DNA from: Paralvinella palmiformis
Lineage: Eukaryota; Annelida; Polychaeta; Terebellida; Alvinellidae
Direction of reading: 5' to 3'
DNA: 64,000 bases
Assembly: GCA_025642065.1 (NCBI GenBank)
Contig: JAODUP010000439.1
Coordinates: forward strand, 1-64,000
In this document: positions 53,460 through 64,000 of the stretch, piece by piece
Layout: each line of letters opens with the position of its first letter
Numbering within the stretch: the stretch's first letter is position 1
The notes under the pieces: model-generated
The model's database searches: none
What the model saw: only the letters and a program-made list of their open reading frames with translations
What the model was told of the DNA's origin: nothing
Made by a program: the position numbers and the translations under genes

Positions 53460-55810
53460 ACTTAGCTCTGACTTGTGACATTTGCCAAAATAGCTTCCAT
53501 CCCGAGTCAGTTGCAGTCCATCCCCATAGCCCAGGATTGGGTAGATCTGGAGCTGGCACAAGAGCTAATGACCACACATAACCTGCTTTTTACGAGTTGA
53601 AAGATAACAGCTTTGGTTGGAGGAATGTTCTCAATAGTCGCGGACCCCTGGGTGAAAAGCTGGTTCCTCGCCCCATTAACTCTGCTCAGGGTACATATTC
53701 TACTGTACATGACGATGATGAATCACTCTAGTTCAGCAATATTTTTACTTTTTCACAATATCACTAAGGTGCTTGTTTGCTGGATTATCAGTCGTTCTGC
53801 CACAAAGCTACAATATTGTCCTTTCCCAATTTCCTCAACATTGTACACTGTGTGTATCACGTCTTTGCCCATGATAATCTTGGTATCTAAACTAAACGGA
53901 TCACCGCTATCTTTCAGATGTTGGATTTCCAAATCGTCAAATGCAGACATCAGAGCGCGTACTTCTTTGTCAAATTGTTTTTGAACAACAAGGTATTATT
54001 CATAATGTTTGTGGGATTTCTATCTATCATTGGCTGCTTGGAAGTTCTTTTCAAATTCAAGTACGATATGTGATATCTCCGGCCCCGCAACCATCCACCT
54101 TTCAAGGCCAACCCAACTGCGCCACCATCTTCTTAAATCAATTCATTTACCTCTTCATGGCACTGATCGATGGCCAATGCAGAGAAGACATTCTTCGTTT
54201 TCTGTACAGCGAAACGACCTTTCTTGAACTGCCTATTTCTGGATGATTATTGGGTAGGTTGACCATATCATTGATGTGTACCAGGAGCAATCGGCAATAA
54301 TTCGTGTGATTAAGTGCATAGAGCCAAGACAGAATTTGAAACAAGCAGTGGGCTTATATTGTGAAGTTCCTCTCTCGAATAGACCGATTCAATTATCCCT
54401 AGCGCCACCATGTGTCTGAATTTCACACTACGGTATCGGGTTAGAAGTCTAAGAATCACTGTGTTGCATGGCGATTTACACGTGTAGTGGTCGATAAATG
54501 TCTTGCTGAAAAGCTGTATTTAGGCTATTTACCAGCTATATTTGGAATTTATTTATAGTACATTAGGGGTATGTGATCTTCAGATCATCATAAATTTGGA
54601 TTTAATAGGAATGGCATAGACTTCATCTAGTAGATATATGCCACTAAACTAAGTAACGTTCAGCCCGATTAGCATGGCTGTCATGGTCCGGCCTGTCTAG
54701 TTCAAATTTATTTTTTGTAGAACCTTTGCCATCTGACATGACGATGTGAATGGATAAAATCAAGGATCATCTAGATCATAATTCAATGTGTGATTCCTAT
54801 TACTGTAACATTGGTATTTATGCATGTTATCTTGCATTGAAAGTAAACTGTTTTATTTTCTGAAACAACCATTCGTGCAATGTTTCCATGCAACTTTCAA
54901 GGGTCTAATGTAACAAAACAATTATTTAATAATGTACAGGTGATGCAAATATAACTGGTTTCCAGGTACAATAAAAGTAATATTTCCAAAATCCCAATAT
55001 TCTTTTAATCTTCATTAAAATCAATTTACATTCAGCTAAAACTGTAATTTTAAAATCACTTATTTAATCCACTGAAACTTAAGCTAAAATTCCCTACAAG
55101 TCAACATGAATAAAGAAGGCTTATAGCTGTGTCATTCATATGGAAATATCCGTCCGCTCAATCAATGGGTTATAACCTGATAAGTATTGTCCGTGTCTGT
55201 GTAATATGAAATTATTTCCTGAAAAATTCCATTATTTACAGTTAGTCAAAAGATGCCATCCCCTATTAGCAGTATTGAATATCACACCATTCTCCAAACG
55301 AAAAAGGGGGCGCCTCCGTGGTCTAGCGGTAGCGTGTTGGACTACAGATCACTACCACCCGTGTTCAAATCTCGGCGTGGGCATATCTGAAGGTTGTTTC
55401 GTCTTTAACTTCGCCTCATTACCTTTGGAGGTCGCTCGGCCCATTTAGCCTACCTTGTGCACAAAAGTAGCCGTAAAACACCAATCATTAATCATCACAA
55501 TCATCCAAACGAAAAGGCATCTGTGTCAGGTACTGCTAATGTGCATGATTATGTAGTATGTATAGGCAGCTGCTGCCACTTAGTGTGCGCACCTTGTGCG
55601 GATGACGTGTCACCCAGCTAGCATTGTATCAGCGCGTAATGTTTACTTGCACCAGAACTGCACTCAGCAACTTCGCCGTGGGTTTCTGGCCAGGACCACT
55701 GGAATTGTTCTGGAAAAGCATAAAGCGATTGATCAGCAGCAATTATAGGCACTTGGCGGTGATTCAGATGATGCACGGTAGGTTTAACCATATTTATTTG
55801 CACGACAGAC
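53460..55810 (-). pseudogene. broken gene of an unnamed invertebrate multicopy family
   Basis: The function of the family is not known to me; I recall it as large uncharacterised proteins present in many copies in mollusc and cnidarian genomes. In coding order on the minus strand: 55803-55650 with VPIIAADQSLYAFPEQF and QWSWPETHGE; 55600-55535 with RTR.AHQ-like residues; 54225-54130 with VQKTKNVFSALAIDQCHEE, then EDGGAVGL after a stop; 54100-54020 in another frame with WMVAGPEISHIVLEFEKNF; 53960-53753 with SAFDDLEIQHLKDSGDPFS, LDTKIIMGKDVIHTV and FVAERLI; 53700-53470 with ARNQLFTQGSATIENIPPT and a WGW-type segment. Several stops, at least two frameshifts and a SINE insertion break it. The middle (54370-55300) is too degraded to read. 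Not functional. Confidence 0.65.
55309..55507 (+). mobile_element. tRNA-derived SINE, family A, best-preserved copy
   Basis: Reference copy: head GGCGCCTCCGTGGTCTAGCG, A box TGGTCTAGCGGTAG, B box TGTTCAAATCTC, body GGTTGTTTCGTCTTTAAC and GGAGGTCGCTCGGCCCATTT, 3' end GTAGCCGTAAAACACC, then an ATCATT-type tail. It is inserted in the minus-strand pseudogene of the inverted-repeat element. Confidence 0.9.
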
Positions 55811-56074
55811 CATGCAAGTCATGTGCACATTTTCTCGGAACAGGGCTAGCAATGCATAACCCAAGTTTCAAGTTCGAGGACTGGAATTCACCTTACTAGT
55901 GTATAAAATACCTATATTCAATAAAACAATCAAACTGTATTCGATTATTTAAATGTATTATTAATTAAAAAGCTGACTTACAGATAGATAGTTTAGCTAT
56001 CATCCGTGGGTGCTCACTTCCTAGGTGTTCCCTATCCATATTAATTCATTTTTCTCTAATACAGTATATACTAC

Positions 56075-56345
56075 CATGCTTTTATTGTTTTCATTTGAGC
56101 ATTATCGTATAAATGTATTTCCTGACCCAGAAAATGTTATGTTAGACATCAACATCATGTTTCTACGTTGTTTAGGAGCTGAGATATGATGAATATTGTA
56201 ATTGAGGGCGGCCATTTTGAAATTTAAGATGGCGGCCAATCATCACGGTGATGCCGATGGCTTATATGAATCTACACATGTTAAGGCATTTGTACGCTAA
56301 TTTTCATGTTTTTGTCAAATTTGGTACGATTCTTATGATATATTC
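56075..56345 (-). repeat. right inverted repeat of the 52.8-56.3 kb element
   Basis: Reverse complement aligns with 52850-53140. This copy has more CpG and G in the AGATGGCGGCCAATCATC region. Confidence 0.65.
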
Positions 56346-56354
56346 CCCTTAATA

Positions 56355-57265
56355 GCTGTAGCGCTATTCGTATTCGAATACAGCGCGGACAATACACAAG
56401 CAATCATATTCGAATAGTTTTAAATACATTCAGATTGCGAATACTTCCATGAATACTTCACGAATAGCTTTGTAATGATAATTTAGTAATACAAATACAA
56501 TAACATACTTACATATGGCGATATGTATAACACACTAAATTTCAAATATTAAATGATACTTAGTTTGCTCCATGTTGACTTATTAATAACATAGAAGTTA
56601 AACATGGTACAATATTTATCATAATTGGCTGCACTTGGACATCTTATTACTACGAAAGTACCAAAGTATCAGCAAAGGTCATAGTACTAGCAAGCTTGTA
56701 TGATTGGCTATTGTTTTGATACCATCTTTCCTACCAACATTTACTATCCATGCTTTGTGCTTGTAGCTGTATATAAAGATACCATACCATCAGTTTGGTC
56801 TCATGAGTTCAGTGAGGAACTATTTACCCACGGTTATGGTCATGCTGTGCGGAAGGTCGGAAGTTCGAATCCCGGCCGTGGTACTATATTAGGAGGAGGT
56901 TTTCATCCAACTGGTAAGATTATCTCCACCGAATATGCCATGTATGGTAAATTCTAAATGTATTTAGAATTAGTTCTCGTGGTGAGGCTGTAAATTACAG
57001 ACCATGTGCATCTCCCTCATTTGAGGTGGCCAAGCCACGTAAAATAACTGCCATTTCGGTCATTATTATTGTATTATATAAAGAGACAACAGGATACAAC
57101 AGGACAGCTGAATCAGTTAAGTGGCTCGATTCAGCCCTTTAATCAGAGAAATATTCACCGAAGTCAATACACATTGGGACAATGTTATTGTATTCGTATT
57201 CGAATAAATTCCTATTTTGGATTCGTATACATGACCTTGAAAAGTATTCGCATTCCTTTTCGGAA
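56355..57265. mobile_element. possible non-autonomous hAT with TATTCGAATA ends
   Basis: 56360-56470 and 57184-57265 both carry TATTCGTATTCGAATA and several further GAATA/TATTC motifs, in opposite arrangement at the two sides of about 800 bp. Similar motifs follow the hAT transposase relic at 12.7 kb. A family C SINE lies inside. Exact ends and target duplication were not found. Confidence 0.35.
56815..57075 (+). mobile_element. tRNA-derived SINE, family C
   Basis: The tRNA-like head has complementary ends (ACCCACGG at 56827 and CCGTGGTA at 56876) and a canonical B box AGTTCGAATCCC. The tail at 56988-57075 contains the palindrome CCTCATTTGAGG and CGTAAAATAACTGCC, shared with 37553-37645. It ends in an ATT-rich tail. 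Confidence 0.6.
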
Positions 57266-57464
57266 TCCACTGTGAATTATTTAGCCCACGTCTCCCTATT
57301 AGGTCAGTAATTGATATCTCTATTTGCCACGACAACAACTAATACTATAAATTTGAAGAAATCCAAGATGGTCACTCCACCAAATTTCACGTAAATCTGT
57401 TATATTTTCCTTAATACTAGAGCTAGGCACTTACGTTTTGTTACACCAATGAATGCGTTTATAC

Positions 57465-57469
<5 letters not shown>

Positions 57470-57533
<64 letters not shown>
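57470..57533 (+). repeat. (TA)n microsatellite
   Basis: About 31 TA units. Confidence 0.95.
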
Positions 57534-57537
<4 letters not shown>

Positions 57538-57847
57538 TTCCATACAACACATCTAAGCTGTAAATGATATACATGGATATGGGGATAATGTTACGATCCT
57601 GAATGCAAGCTGCTAGGACAGGTAATAGGAAACTATACCTTCAGGCACCACACGTGATCTTCCCTTATCCGGCACCATCCGGCCACAACAATTGTACTAA
57701 ATGTCTTGTCCTTTACCAAAACAAAATGGAGAATGTCAAAGAAACGCGTGAACAGGTATTATATGTCCGTTACTGATGCCTGTATCTGGTGAGATGAATA
57801 AAGCTTTATGTGAGGTAACAGGCTTCATCAGTACCAATATGCTGTAC

Positions 57848-57848
57848 A

Positions 57849-57904
<56 letters not shown>
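57848..57904 (+). repeat. (CA)n microsatellite
   Basis: About 28 CA units joined to the dispersed repeat at 57905. Confidence 0.95.
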
Positions 57905-57907
<3 letters not shown>

Positions 57908-58101
57908 TAAAATGGTCAGCTGTAACGTGATGTTTAAGATGTAAACTACGTCATGAGCTATCTAAGATGAACCCCCCCCCTTCATGTCAGATATGAAGCA
58001 CCTCTTGAGCCAATCAAATGGCTACCATTGCTGTGCAATCAGCGAAAGCGGGCAGATATATAAAGTTGTTGGCACAGCCATTCTTGGGTCGATGGAAGGC
58101 A
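57905..58101 (+). repeat. 200-bp dispersed repeat with TATA and CCAAT motifs
   Basis: Partner of 41819-42014 in opposite orientation. CCAAT at 58010-58014 and TATATAAAG at 58057-58065. The similarity ends near 58101 on one side and in the CA run on the other. Confidence 0.65.
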
Positions 58102-58339
58102 AGTTCTCCAAAAATCAAGTTTATACCGTTGGATCATCAGTATATGTGTGAGTCGAAGGAGATAATATCGAAGTGGGTCCTCAACAGTTATCCCAGAACC
58201 TGTTTCTGGTCGAATTCGTAACAAGTGAATTTCAAAAACCTTTCAGATGTGAGCTATATTCCTAGCATAGAGCAATGTTTGACAACTAACGCTTGTTGTG
58301 CATGGCTGATAAAGCAAATCTTCAGACAGGCCGCGTTAA

Positions 58340-58480
58340 GGAGTGAGCTAAATGAGCCGAACAGCCTCCAAGGGTGATGAAGCCAAGTCAAAGATGAAAC
58401 AACCTTCAGATATGCCCACGCCGAAATTCGAACACGGGTGGTAGTGATCTGTGATCCAACACATTACCGCTAGGAGGGGG
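58340..58480 (-). mobile_element. tRNA-derived SINE, family A, 5'-damaged
   Basis: Minus-strand copy with B box TGTTCGAATTTC and body intact. The CGCCTCCGTGG head is replaced by G-rich sequence and the 3' end is cut near 58340. Confidence 0.8.
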
Positions 58481-58927
58481 AGTGCTATTACAACGTCTAC
58501 CTCTAGGGCGGGGAAAACCTCAAACTCAAATTTCTATCAGCGATATATACGATGTATGTACACCGCAATTGCGAGGAGGTCCTTATTGTTTTCGATGGCT
58601 ACAGGAGCGAGTCTACCACGAAGGTTGTTACTCATTAAAGCAGAGCTTCTTCTGATCTAATGAGAATATATATTAATTTTACTCTTCTCGTGCAGCTGAA
58701 GATGAAGAAGGGGTTTGGTTTGCCCAATCTAAAGAAAGAACAGAAGTTTGTTTAATTAATCAATCAATTTTGGGGTCTAAAATGGCAAATGGTAAACGCT
58801 ATTCAGGTGTTACTTCTCTAGCAACATAACTTCAGCCATTCCGAGCGCTGAACCGTCCATCTACAAACTAGCAAGAAAGCCATCAATAGATTATCTTACT
58901 GGAAGATTTTGACGGTGATTAGGATAA

Positions 58928-60030
58928 TTAAACTTTGATTGAAATCTTACATCTTTCACCATTTGGGAATTTACGAACAAGTACTATGTGTCTTATTTGA
59001 TCATAACGGGATTTATATACTGAAACTACCTGTCCATCCATGCCAAGAGTATTATCTAATATAAGACCTTGATTTCTCACAGACATGGAGTAATTTATAT
59101 AACTGGGTCCTATCTTAATAGGAAGATTATCAGGTTTCTTCACATCTTTCTTGGATATGAACACAAGGAATTCGGACTTACATCTCTTGATGTTTGAATG
59201 GAGATTGCAACACAATATGATCTGTCGATGAGGTACGAATTTACTCATATTAAGGCCCCTTCCTCGATGTCAAAGAAACTCTAAACGCTTCAGTAGTGTC
59301 GAGTGTTCGATTACATCAAGGACTACAGAGAAATAGAAACCAATCAAGCATAATTAATGTACCTGTGCAATTTCAGGAGAGCGGCTTCTGTTGAATTACC
59401 TCTACGATAAGCAAACTGATAACAGTTGCGGATGTTGCTATCTTGTATATGGTTTGGTACCACCTTTTTAATAAGTTTGGAGAAAACTGAAAAGTTAGAT
59501 GTAGGACGATAATTCTTCACATCTTCCTTGTGCAATACAGATCTCTTAAGCACCAAGGTTAATGTGACTCCTTTCGAATACAACGGCATCACAGACTCTC
59601 CCATTGACCTATTGATAATGGCTGTTGTCATTAGTGGCAGGAGTTCATCCACAAATATCTCCAAACGCTAATTAGACAGTGGATATAAGACGGAAGATTT
59701 TGGTAATTATCTCACAGATCCCAGATCCAGAAGTTGGTCGAAAAATCTAAATAATGTTCCCATTTAAAACACTATCCGCAGTTACGGTGATTTTTAGGTA
59801 ATATTTTGGGGATTATAAATGATCTTATTCCTGGTGATTATTTTTCTCCTGATGAATATATTCCTAAACTTGTCCGCCAGGAGTTCAGCAGATGTAAAAC
59901 ACTATCCGCAGTTACGGTGATTTTTAGGTAATATTTTGGGGATTATAAATGATCTTATTCCTGGTGATTATTTTTCTCCTGATGAATATATTCCTAAACT
60001 TGTCCGCCAGGAGTTCAGCAGATGTATAAT
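58928..60030 (-). pseudogene. LINE ORF2 reverse transcriptase, broken
   Basis: In coding order: 60020-59900 (and its duplicate 59890-59770) gives SAELLADKFRNIFIRRK, the linker before RT. 59664-59344 gives LLPLMTTAIINRSM, VKNYRPTSNFSVFSKLIKK and QFAYRRGNSTEAALLKLH, the first RT blocks. 59335-59255 keeps TLLKRL-like residues in other frames. 59248-58928 gives KSEFLVFISKKDVKKPDN, SYINYSMSVRNQGLILDN and YDQIRHIVLVRKFPN, typical of the segment after the palm. The part with the catalytic YADD box is deleted, so it is dead. Confidence 0.85.
59765..60024. repeat. perfect 130-bp tandem duplication
   Basis: 59765-59894 and 59895-60024 appear identical base for base. It lies inside a long-dead LINE, so the duplication must be much younger than the element, or an assembly artefact. 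Confidence 0.9.
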
Positions 60031-60166
60031 CTGGAAGATTTACATAAGAGTTACTTCCCGTCGAGTTCCTGGATAATGAGTTTATTTTGTTCTTTTCCAC
60101 ATTTCTCTAATGTTATGGAATAGAAACACTTCTTCTGATCGAATATATTCACTTCTTACAGTGTTA

Positions 60167-60168
<2 letters not shown>

Positions 60169-60244
<76 letters not shown>

Positions 60245-60400
60245 TCAGTCAGTCAGTCAGTCAGTCAGTCAGTCAGTCAGTCAGTTAGTTAGTCAGTCAA
60301 TCACTCAATCAGTCAGACAGTCAGTCAGTCAGTCAGTAAGTTAGTCAATCAGACAGTCAGTCAGTCAATCCAACAGTTAATCAGTCAGTCACAGGTATCC
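60169..60400 (+). repeat. (TC)n(TA)n(GTCA)n compound microsatellite
   Basis: TC 60169-60203, TA 60204-60240, then imperfect GTCA units to about 60392. Confidence 0.95.
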
Positions 60401-61347
60401 TTGTATTAGTATAATCTATGCCATTTGAAATATGTATGTTTTACTGCATAAAGTTATGCTGCTTATGCAGTGGCACATCTTCCTACAGGCAGCCAATCAT
60501 CATATAGTTACTAAGCGTCACATATAGGCAACAAAACAAGACTATTGAATAAATAAGAAGGGACGAGAAGACAGACTTTAATATGTATTAATAAATTATC
60601 AAATATTCATAATAATATACTACGTCATATTTTAATGGCTAATGGTTAATAAAACTGCTATTGTGCGCTTTTCACGTCCTCGACAATTGTAATTCAATGT
60701 CTGGTTCTTTCGTTGTTAGATATAAAAATCCCGGGGGGGGGGGAAGGGGCGTGTTAGTAGAATTAGAGGATGAAATGATGTAGACCAGGCGAGGATGGGA
60801 ACGTACTTTCGTCTGGATGCAGTAATATAACTAATTATCACTAATATTATACCATAATACGTTATATAAGACTAACAGACGCCAAGGCCGTGGCGGGGTC
60901 AGATTCTTAACATGCCGTTGGGTGTGACGTTATGGAATGTGTGATCAGTGGTCAGATGGGAGGGAGGGAGGACCTGTGTTCAGAATTACGAGAGACAGAT
61001 GAGGGGGAGGAGTCTGTCGGAGACACCTAGCGGATGGTGCCTTTAATCAGCGGGTCTTGATGAGACAGGTACTGTAGAGATCTTCCGACATGATTACTGT
61101 GGCTTCACCAGACATGGCGTGACATCCAGCTCGCTATAGGCTACATGACAGCCAGCCACTGGCACGTGCTTATGGGCAATTCTCTAGCATTGAAGAGCAT
61201 TAGGCCTCTTGACATCCTCTGACAGCCGGCCTGGAGATGTCATCGAGCAGTGTCTGTCTGAAGAGGAGGCAACTATAGGTTTATAAGGTCAAGATAACCT
61301 TGACTAGAGTTAGATAGATATGCTAGTGGGTAGAGATATCAAACAGC

Positions 61348-61350
<3 letters not shown>
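60400..61350. other. single-copy DNA, no gene seen
   Basis: The second half (60870-61310) is GC-richer with G-rich stretches. No coding homology. An imperfect dyad AGGTCAAGATAACCTTGAC lies near 61287. Confidence 0.4.

Positions 61351-61401
<51 letters not shown>
61351..61401 (+). repeat. (TA)n microsatellite
   Basis: About 25 TA units. Confidence 0.95.
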
Positions 61402-61403
<2 letters not shown>

Positions 61404-61528
61404 CGTGCGCGTACACACATACTATAATTATGTGCGTGCCTGATTGATAGGTAGGTTGCCAGTCAGGTAGAGAGAAAAAGAGACAGACAGTCAAAAAGCT
61501 AATCAATCAATCATAGTGACAAACAAAA

Positions 61529-61752
61529 GAACAGACAGACAGACAGACAGACAGACATACAGACAGACTGACTGACTGACTGACAAACAGATAGGCAGAC
61601 AAAGAAGCATAAATAAACATGCACACACACATACATACATACATACATACATACATTCATACATACATACATACATACATACATACATACATACAGACAG
61701 ACAGACAGACAGACATACAGACAGACAGACATACAGACAGACAGAAAGGCAG
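61529..61752 (+). repeat. (ACAG)n/(ACAT)n compound microsatellite
   Basis: ACAG, ACTG and ACAT tetranucleotide blocks alternating. Cysteine/valine-rich minus-strand open frames across it are artefacts. Confidence 0.95.
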
Positions 61753-61754
61753 AC

Positions 61755-62598
61755 AAAGAAGCACAATCCCATATTCACATTAGCATTTGATAAGATTCTA
61801 TATATAGAAAATCAGGTTAATAATGATATTGTACTGGGAAACGCCCCATCTAAAATAAGAATAATAATTCCATATCAGGATTGTCATAAAGTGATATCAT
61901 CACATTATATAACCCTGATAACATATTTGTTTTGATCGAATCTACCATCACCCCCACCCCTCACCCCCGCCGCCCCCCGATTCTAATCGACCGTGTTGGT
62001 ACTGTATTTGTCAGCAATAAGCACAACTCACCGGCACCGCGTTAGCCGTGGGATTCGAGCTTCATTATACAGGATGTGACGTATTTGTTCGGGATCAGAT
62101 GTCACGTGATGATAATGCTAATCTCAAGATGGCTCTTCCTCTGTGGCTGGCCACACAGGACGCTGACGGAGCTACGCCACTTCTTCGGGCTCCGGACACG
62201 TTCGGCATCAATTAAAACACGAAACGGACGGGCCGACCAAACAGATACGACAGACATAAGGACGAATGTTAGAAGAGCGGTAATTAAGTTGACGATGTCT
62301 TGTAAAAGACAAAACGATCCATACCAAGTAAACGAAATGCATAAATGCGTTCGCTTCTCGCTAATATTATTTACGCGCTGTTACCCGGGTTTTGACATGT
62401 TCCCGACGTGTTCTACGTTACGTTCCTCCATTACTAACCGTTATTTTTAACACGTTCTTGTCGAATTACGTTCATGGTGTTTATAAACTTGCCTTCTACG
62501 CGCGTTATTAGTGAAAATGGTCATCTGAAATTGCGAAAGAAAATCTACTGTAAAACACCTAACACCAGTAAGTGCGTTATCAATAGCAATAACTCTGT
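61755..62598. other. single-copy DNA, no gene recognised
   Basis: A plus-strand open frame of 124 codons (62076-62450) is not a repeat but shows no recognisable domain. CpG is moderately frequent at 62040-62460. Confidence 0.4.
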
Positions 62599-62599
62599 A

Positions 62600-62954
62600 C
62601 AGTAATACCTCGCTATACGTCATTTCGGTCTACGTCAAATTCGGCTTTACGCCATTTTTCTAGAGTAAATTTCGGTCAAGCGACGGTCATTACGTCCGAC
62701 GTTACGTCACTCAGGTGCATCATCTAGGTCATAATAAAAGGATGTGAAAAATAAATTAATTAACAAAAAAATGATAAAAGAAGATTTAAAAAACAATAAA
62801 ATTTAAAATACCATAAAAAATACATTTAAAATATGTTTTAATTATGTACACAATAAAACCTTCACATCTAAAGGCATCACGTCTGATTTACTTCAAAACC
62901 CGATTACGTCACGGCTTTTGGAACCAATTACTGACGTACAGCGGGGTGTGACTG
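62600..62954. mobile_element. pogo/Tigger-like MITE
   Basis: A 355-bp element with terminal inverted repeats: left CAGTAATACCTCGCTATACG, right (reverse complement) CAGTCACACCCCGCTGTACG, 19 of 23 matching through the following TCA. A TA dinucleotide flanks each end (62598-62599 and 62955-62956), the target duplication of Tc1/mariner-type elements. The CAG…ACCTCG start resembles Tigger/pogo ends. The interior is AT-rich and non-coding, so it would depend on a transposase elsewhere. Confidence 0.8.
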
Positions 62955-62955
62955 T

Positions 62956-63410
62956 AATCCAGAATATATCCGTACTAAACAAGTAACACTTCTAACGTAA
63001 TATTAAACGTATATGTACTGGTAGCAGGTATATGTTTCTTTCCGCTTTCTATTGCAATTATAGGTACGCTGCAATTATTAAATTACATCGAGAAGACCTT
63101 GACCTTGTCCTGTCGCCAAACCCCGTCAATATCGTGACGTAATTATAAATCAATCGATCAGCTATTTCGCGTGATATTTGATTACATGTGATTTACCTGT
63201 AAGTAACTACCGTTTTGTTTACTTTAGACAATCGTAAAGGAATATCCGAATGGGAAATGTGTAGCTTAGGCTGTCATAAGAAACGATGACGTTCAATGAT
63301 GACATCCTGGCATGACAGGACATATATATTGTTGGAATCGTATGAACTGAACAATAGTCAGCCTTTGTATTATTAATCTAATCTAATCTATTAATCTAAT
63401 CCACTATTGA
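62956..63410. other. single-copy DNA, no gene seen
   Basis: Contains TTGACCTTGTCC-type nuclear receptor half-sites near 63102 and Hox/PBX-like TAAATCAATCGATCAG near 63145. It ends in a short (TAATC)n run at 63376-63402. Confidence 0.35.
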
Positions 63411-63412
63411 AT

Positions 63413-63560
63413 ATGGCTCGACCCACAGATGGCGAATTTGTTACAGTATTGCGTTGCAAAGCTCAGGGTTCGAACCGAACACATTTGTTTTTGTGGGATG
63501 CTTCTGTGAAGATTCTCCCCTCGGCCATATCTCCCAGAGCCGAGACTGAACAAACCCCTT
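63413..63560 (+). mobile_element. tRNA-derived SINE, family B
   Basis: Head with CAGATGGCGAATTTG and TACAGTATTGCGTTGCAAAG, B box GGGTTCGAACC, then TTTTTGTGGGATGCTTCTG and CGGCCATATCTCCCAGAGCC. It shares the GTGGGATG body with 10296-10438. The overlapping open frame (63407-63610) is incidental. Confidence 0.65.
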
Positions 63561-63848
63561 ACTCACCGACTGACACACTGCTAGTGGTTAACGCTGAGAG
63601 TGGCATGTAACATTGGACCCCATCGCCAACTCTTTGGGATGTATAATGCTTCTGGCCGCCAATTATCGGTGTATAATCTACATATTAATAGATCGTCGTC
63701 TCCAATCAGTGAACATCTGGAAGAATAGTAGCTGGTTATACGAGTTTCGAGTTGATGACGTCCAGGATTCGGATCTCTGGTACTTCAGCACCGAGCCAAA
63801 ATGACTCGGTTCTCGGTTAAGGAGGTCTTAATGGGACAACGGCTCTTA

Positions 63849-63855
63849 ACACACA

Positions 63856-63934
<79 letters not shown>

Positions 63935-63959
63935 TGACACACGCATATACACACACATA

Positions 63960-63998
<39 letters not shown>

Positions 63999-64000
63999 GG
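63849..64000 (+). repeat. (CA)n/(GA)n microsatellite at window end
   Basis: CA run 63849-63890, GA 63891-63931, further CA and GA runs to the edge. Confidence 0.95.

Larger units (their letters stand above)
52830..56345 (-). mobile_element. inverted-repeat element with an unnamed-family gene
   Basis: 52850-53140 and 56075-56345 are diverged inverted copies of each other (shared CATGAAAATTGGCGTACA, AACATGATGTTGATG, TCTAACATAACATTTTC). They enclose minus-strand coding remnants of one protein family at 55805-55535 and 54240-53460, plus a family A SINE at 55309-55480. The layout (long inverted repeats around one gene) is that of a DNA transposon. I do not know a named superfamily for it. Exact termini and target duplication could not be determined by eye. 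Confidence 0.6.
58900..60060 (-). mobile_element. CR1/Jockey-like LINE relic
   Basis: Minus-strand LINE fragment covering the pre-RT linker, part of RT and the region after the palm. It contains a perfect 130-bp direct duplication (59765-60024). Confidence 0.8.

Noticed and set aside
55309..55480. Genuine tRNA genes at the A/B-box sites (also 23481, 43050, 48946, 56815 and others)
   Set aside because: They share non-tRNA bodies and tails with other copies and lack a complete cloverleaf with anticodon stem. They are SINEs.
62076..62450. 124-codon plus-strand frame
   Set aside because: Not a repeat, but there is no recognisable domain and no splice or start context that supports it. Kept only as a remark in the region entry.

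Overview
The window looks like intergenic or intronic DNA from a repeat-rich animal genome, most plausibly a marine invertebrate such as a mollusc. The grounds are a strong AT bias, dozens of microsatellites, CR1-type LINE relics, several tRNA-derived SINE families, hAT relics, and a decayed protein family that I remember as multicopy in mollusc and cnidarian genomes. The species assignment is an inference. I see no intact protein-coding gene, no rRNA, no intact tRNA and no CRISPR array. Almost all open frames are microsatellite translations or transposon relics.

Region by region. (1) 1-27130 is a mosaic of at least four head-to-tail copies of a non-coding unit of about 5.3 kb (starts near 1, 5650, 13780 and 19077). 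It is interrupted by a decayed hAT transposase (8.6-10.1 kb), a second hAT relic next to a SINE (11.9-12.7 kb) and a cluster of CR1-like LINE relics (19.95-24.1 kb). Each unit carries a segment packed with TGACG motifs on one strand and a conserved block with a dyad. (2) 27.1-31.8 kb is single-copy and more GC-rich, with GA/TA microsatellites and a 31-bp minisatellite. (3) 31.85-34.16 kb is an inverted partial copy of the unit; 32093-33430 is by eye about 98% identical to 1-1320. (4) 34.2-52.8 kb is mostly single-copy sequence with minisatellites (63, 24, 11 bp), large compound microsatellites, SINEs, a promoter-like stretch at 40.2-40.6 kb and a homeodomain/SOX-motif-rich stretch at 49.26-49.5 kb. 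(5) 52.83-56.35 kb is an element bounded by inverted repeats of about 270 bp, carrying on the minus strand a broken gene of an unnamed invertebrate multicopy family. (6) 56.3-64 kb holds a hAT-like terminal pair, a SINE, a dispersed repeat paired with 41.8 kb, a LINE relic containing a perfect 130-bp duplication, a pogo/Tigger-like MITE, and microsatellites.

No genes here work together as a pathway. The content is layered mobile-element insertion and tandem-repeat expansion. The most unusual items are the 5.3-kb unit with its TGACG segment and conserved dyad, and the inverted-repeat element with the unnamed protein family.
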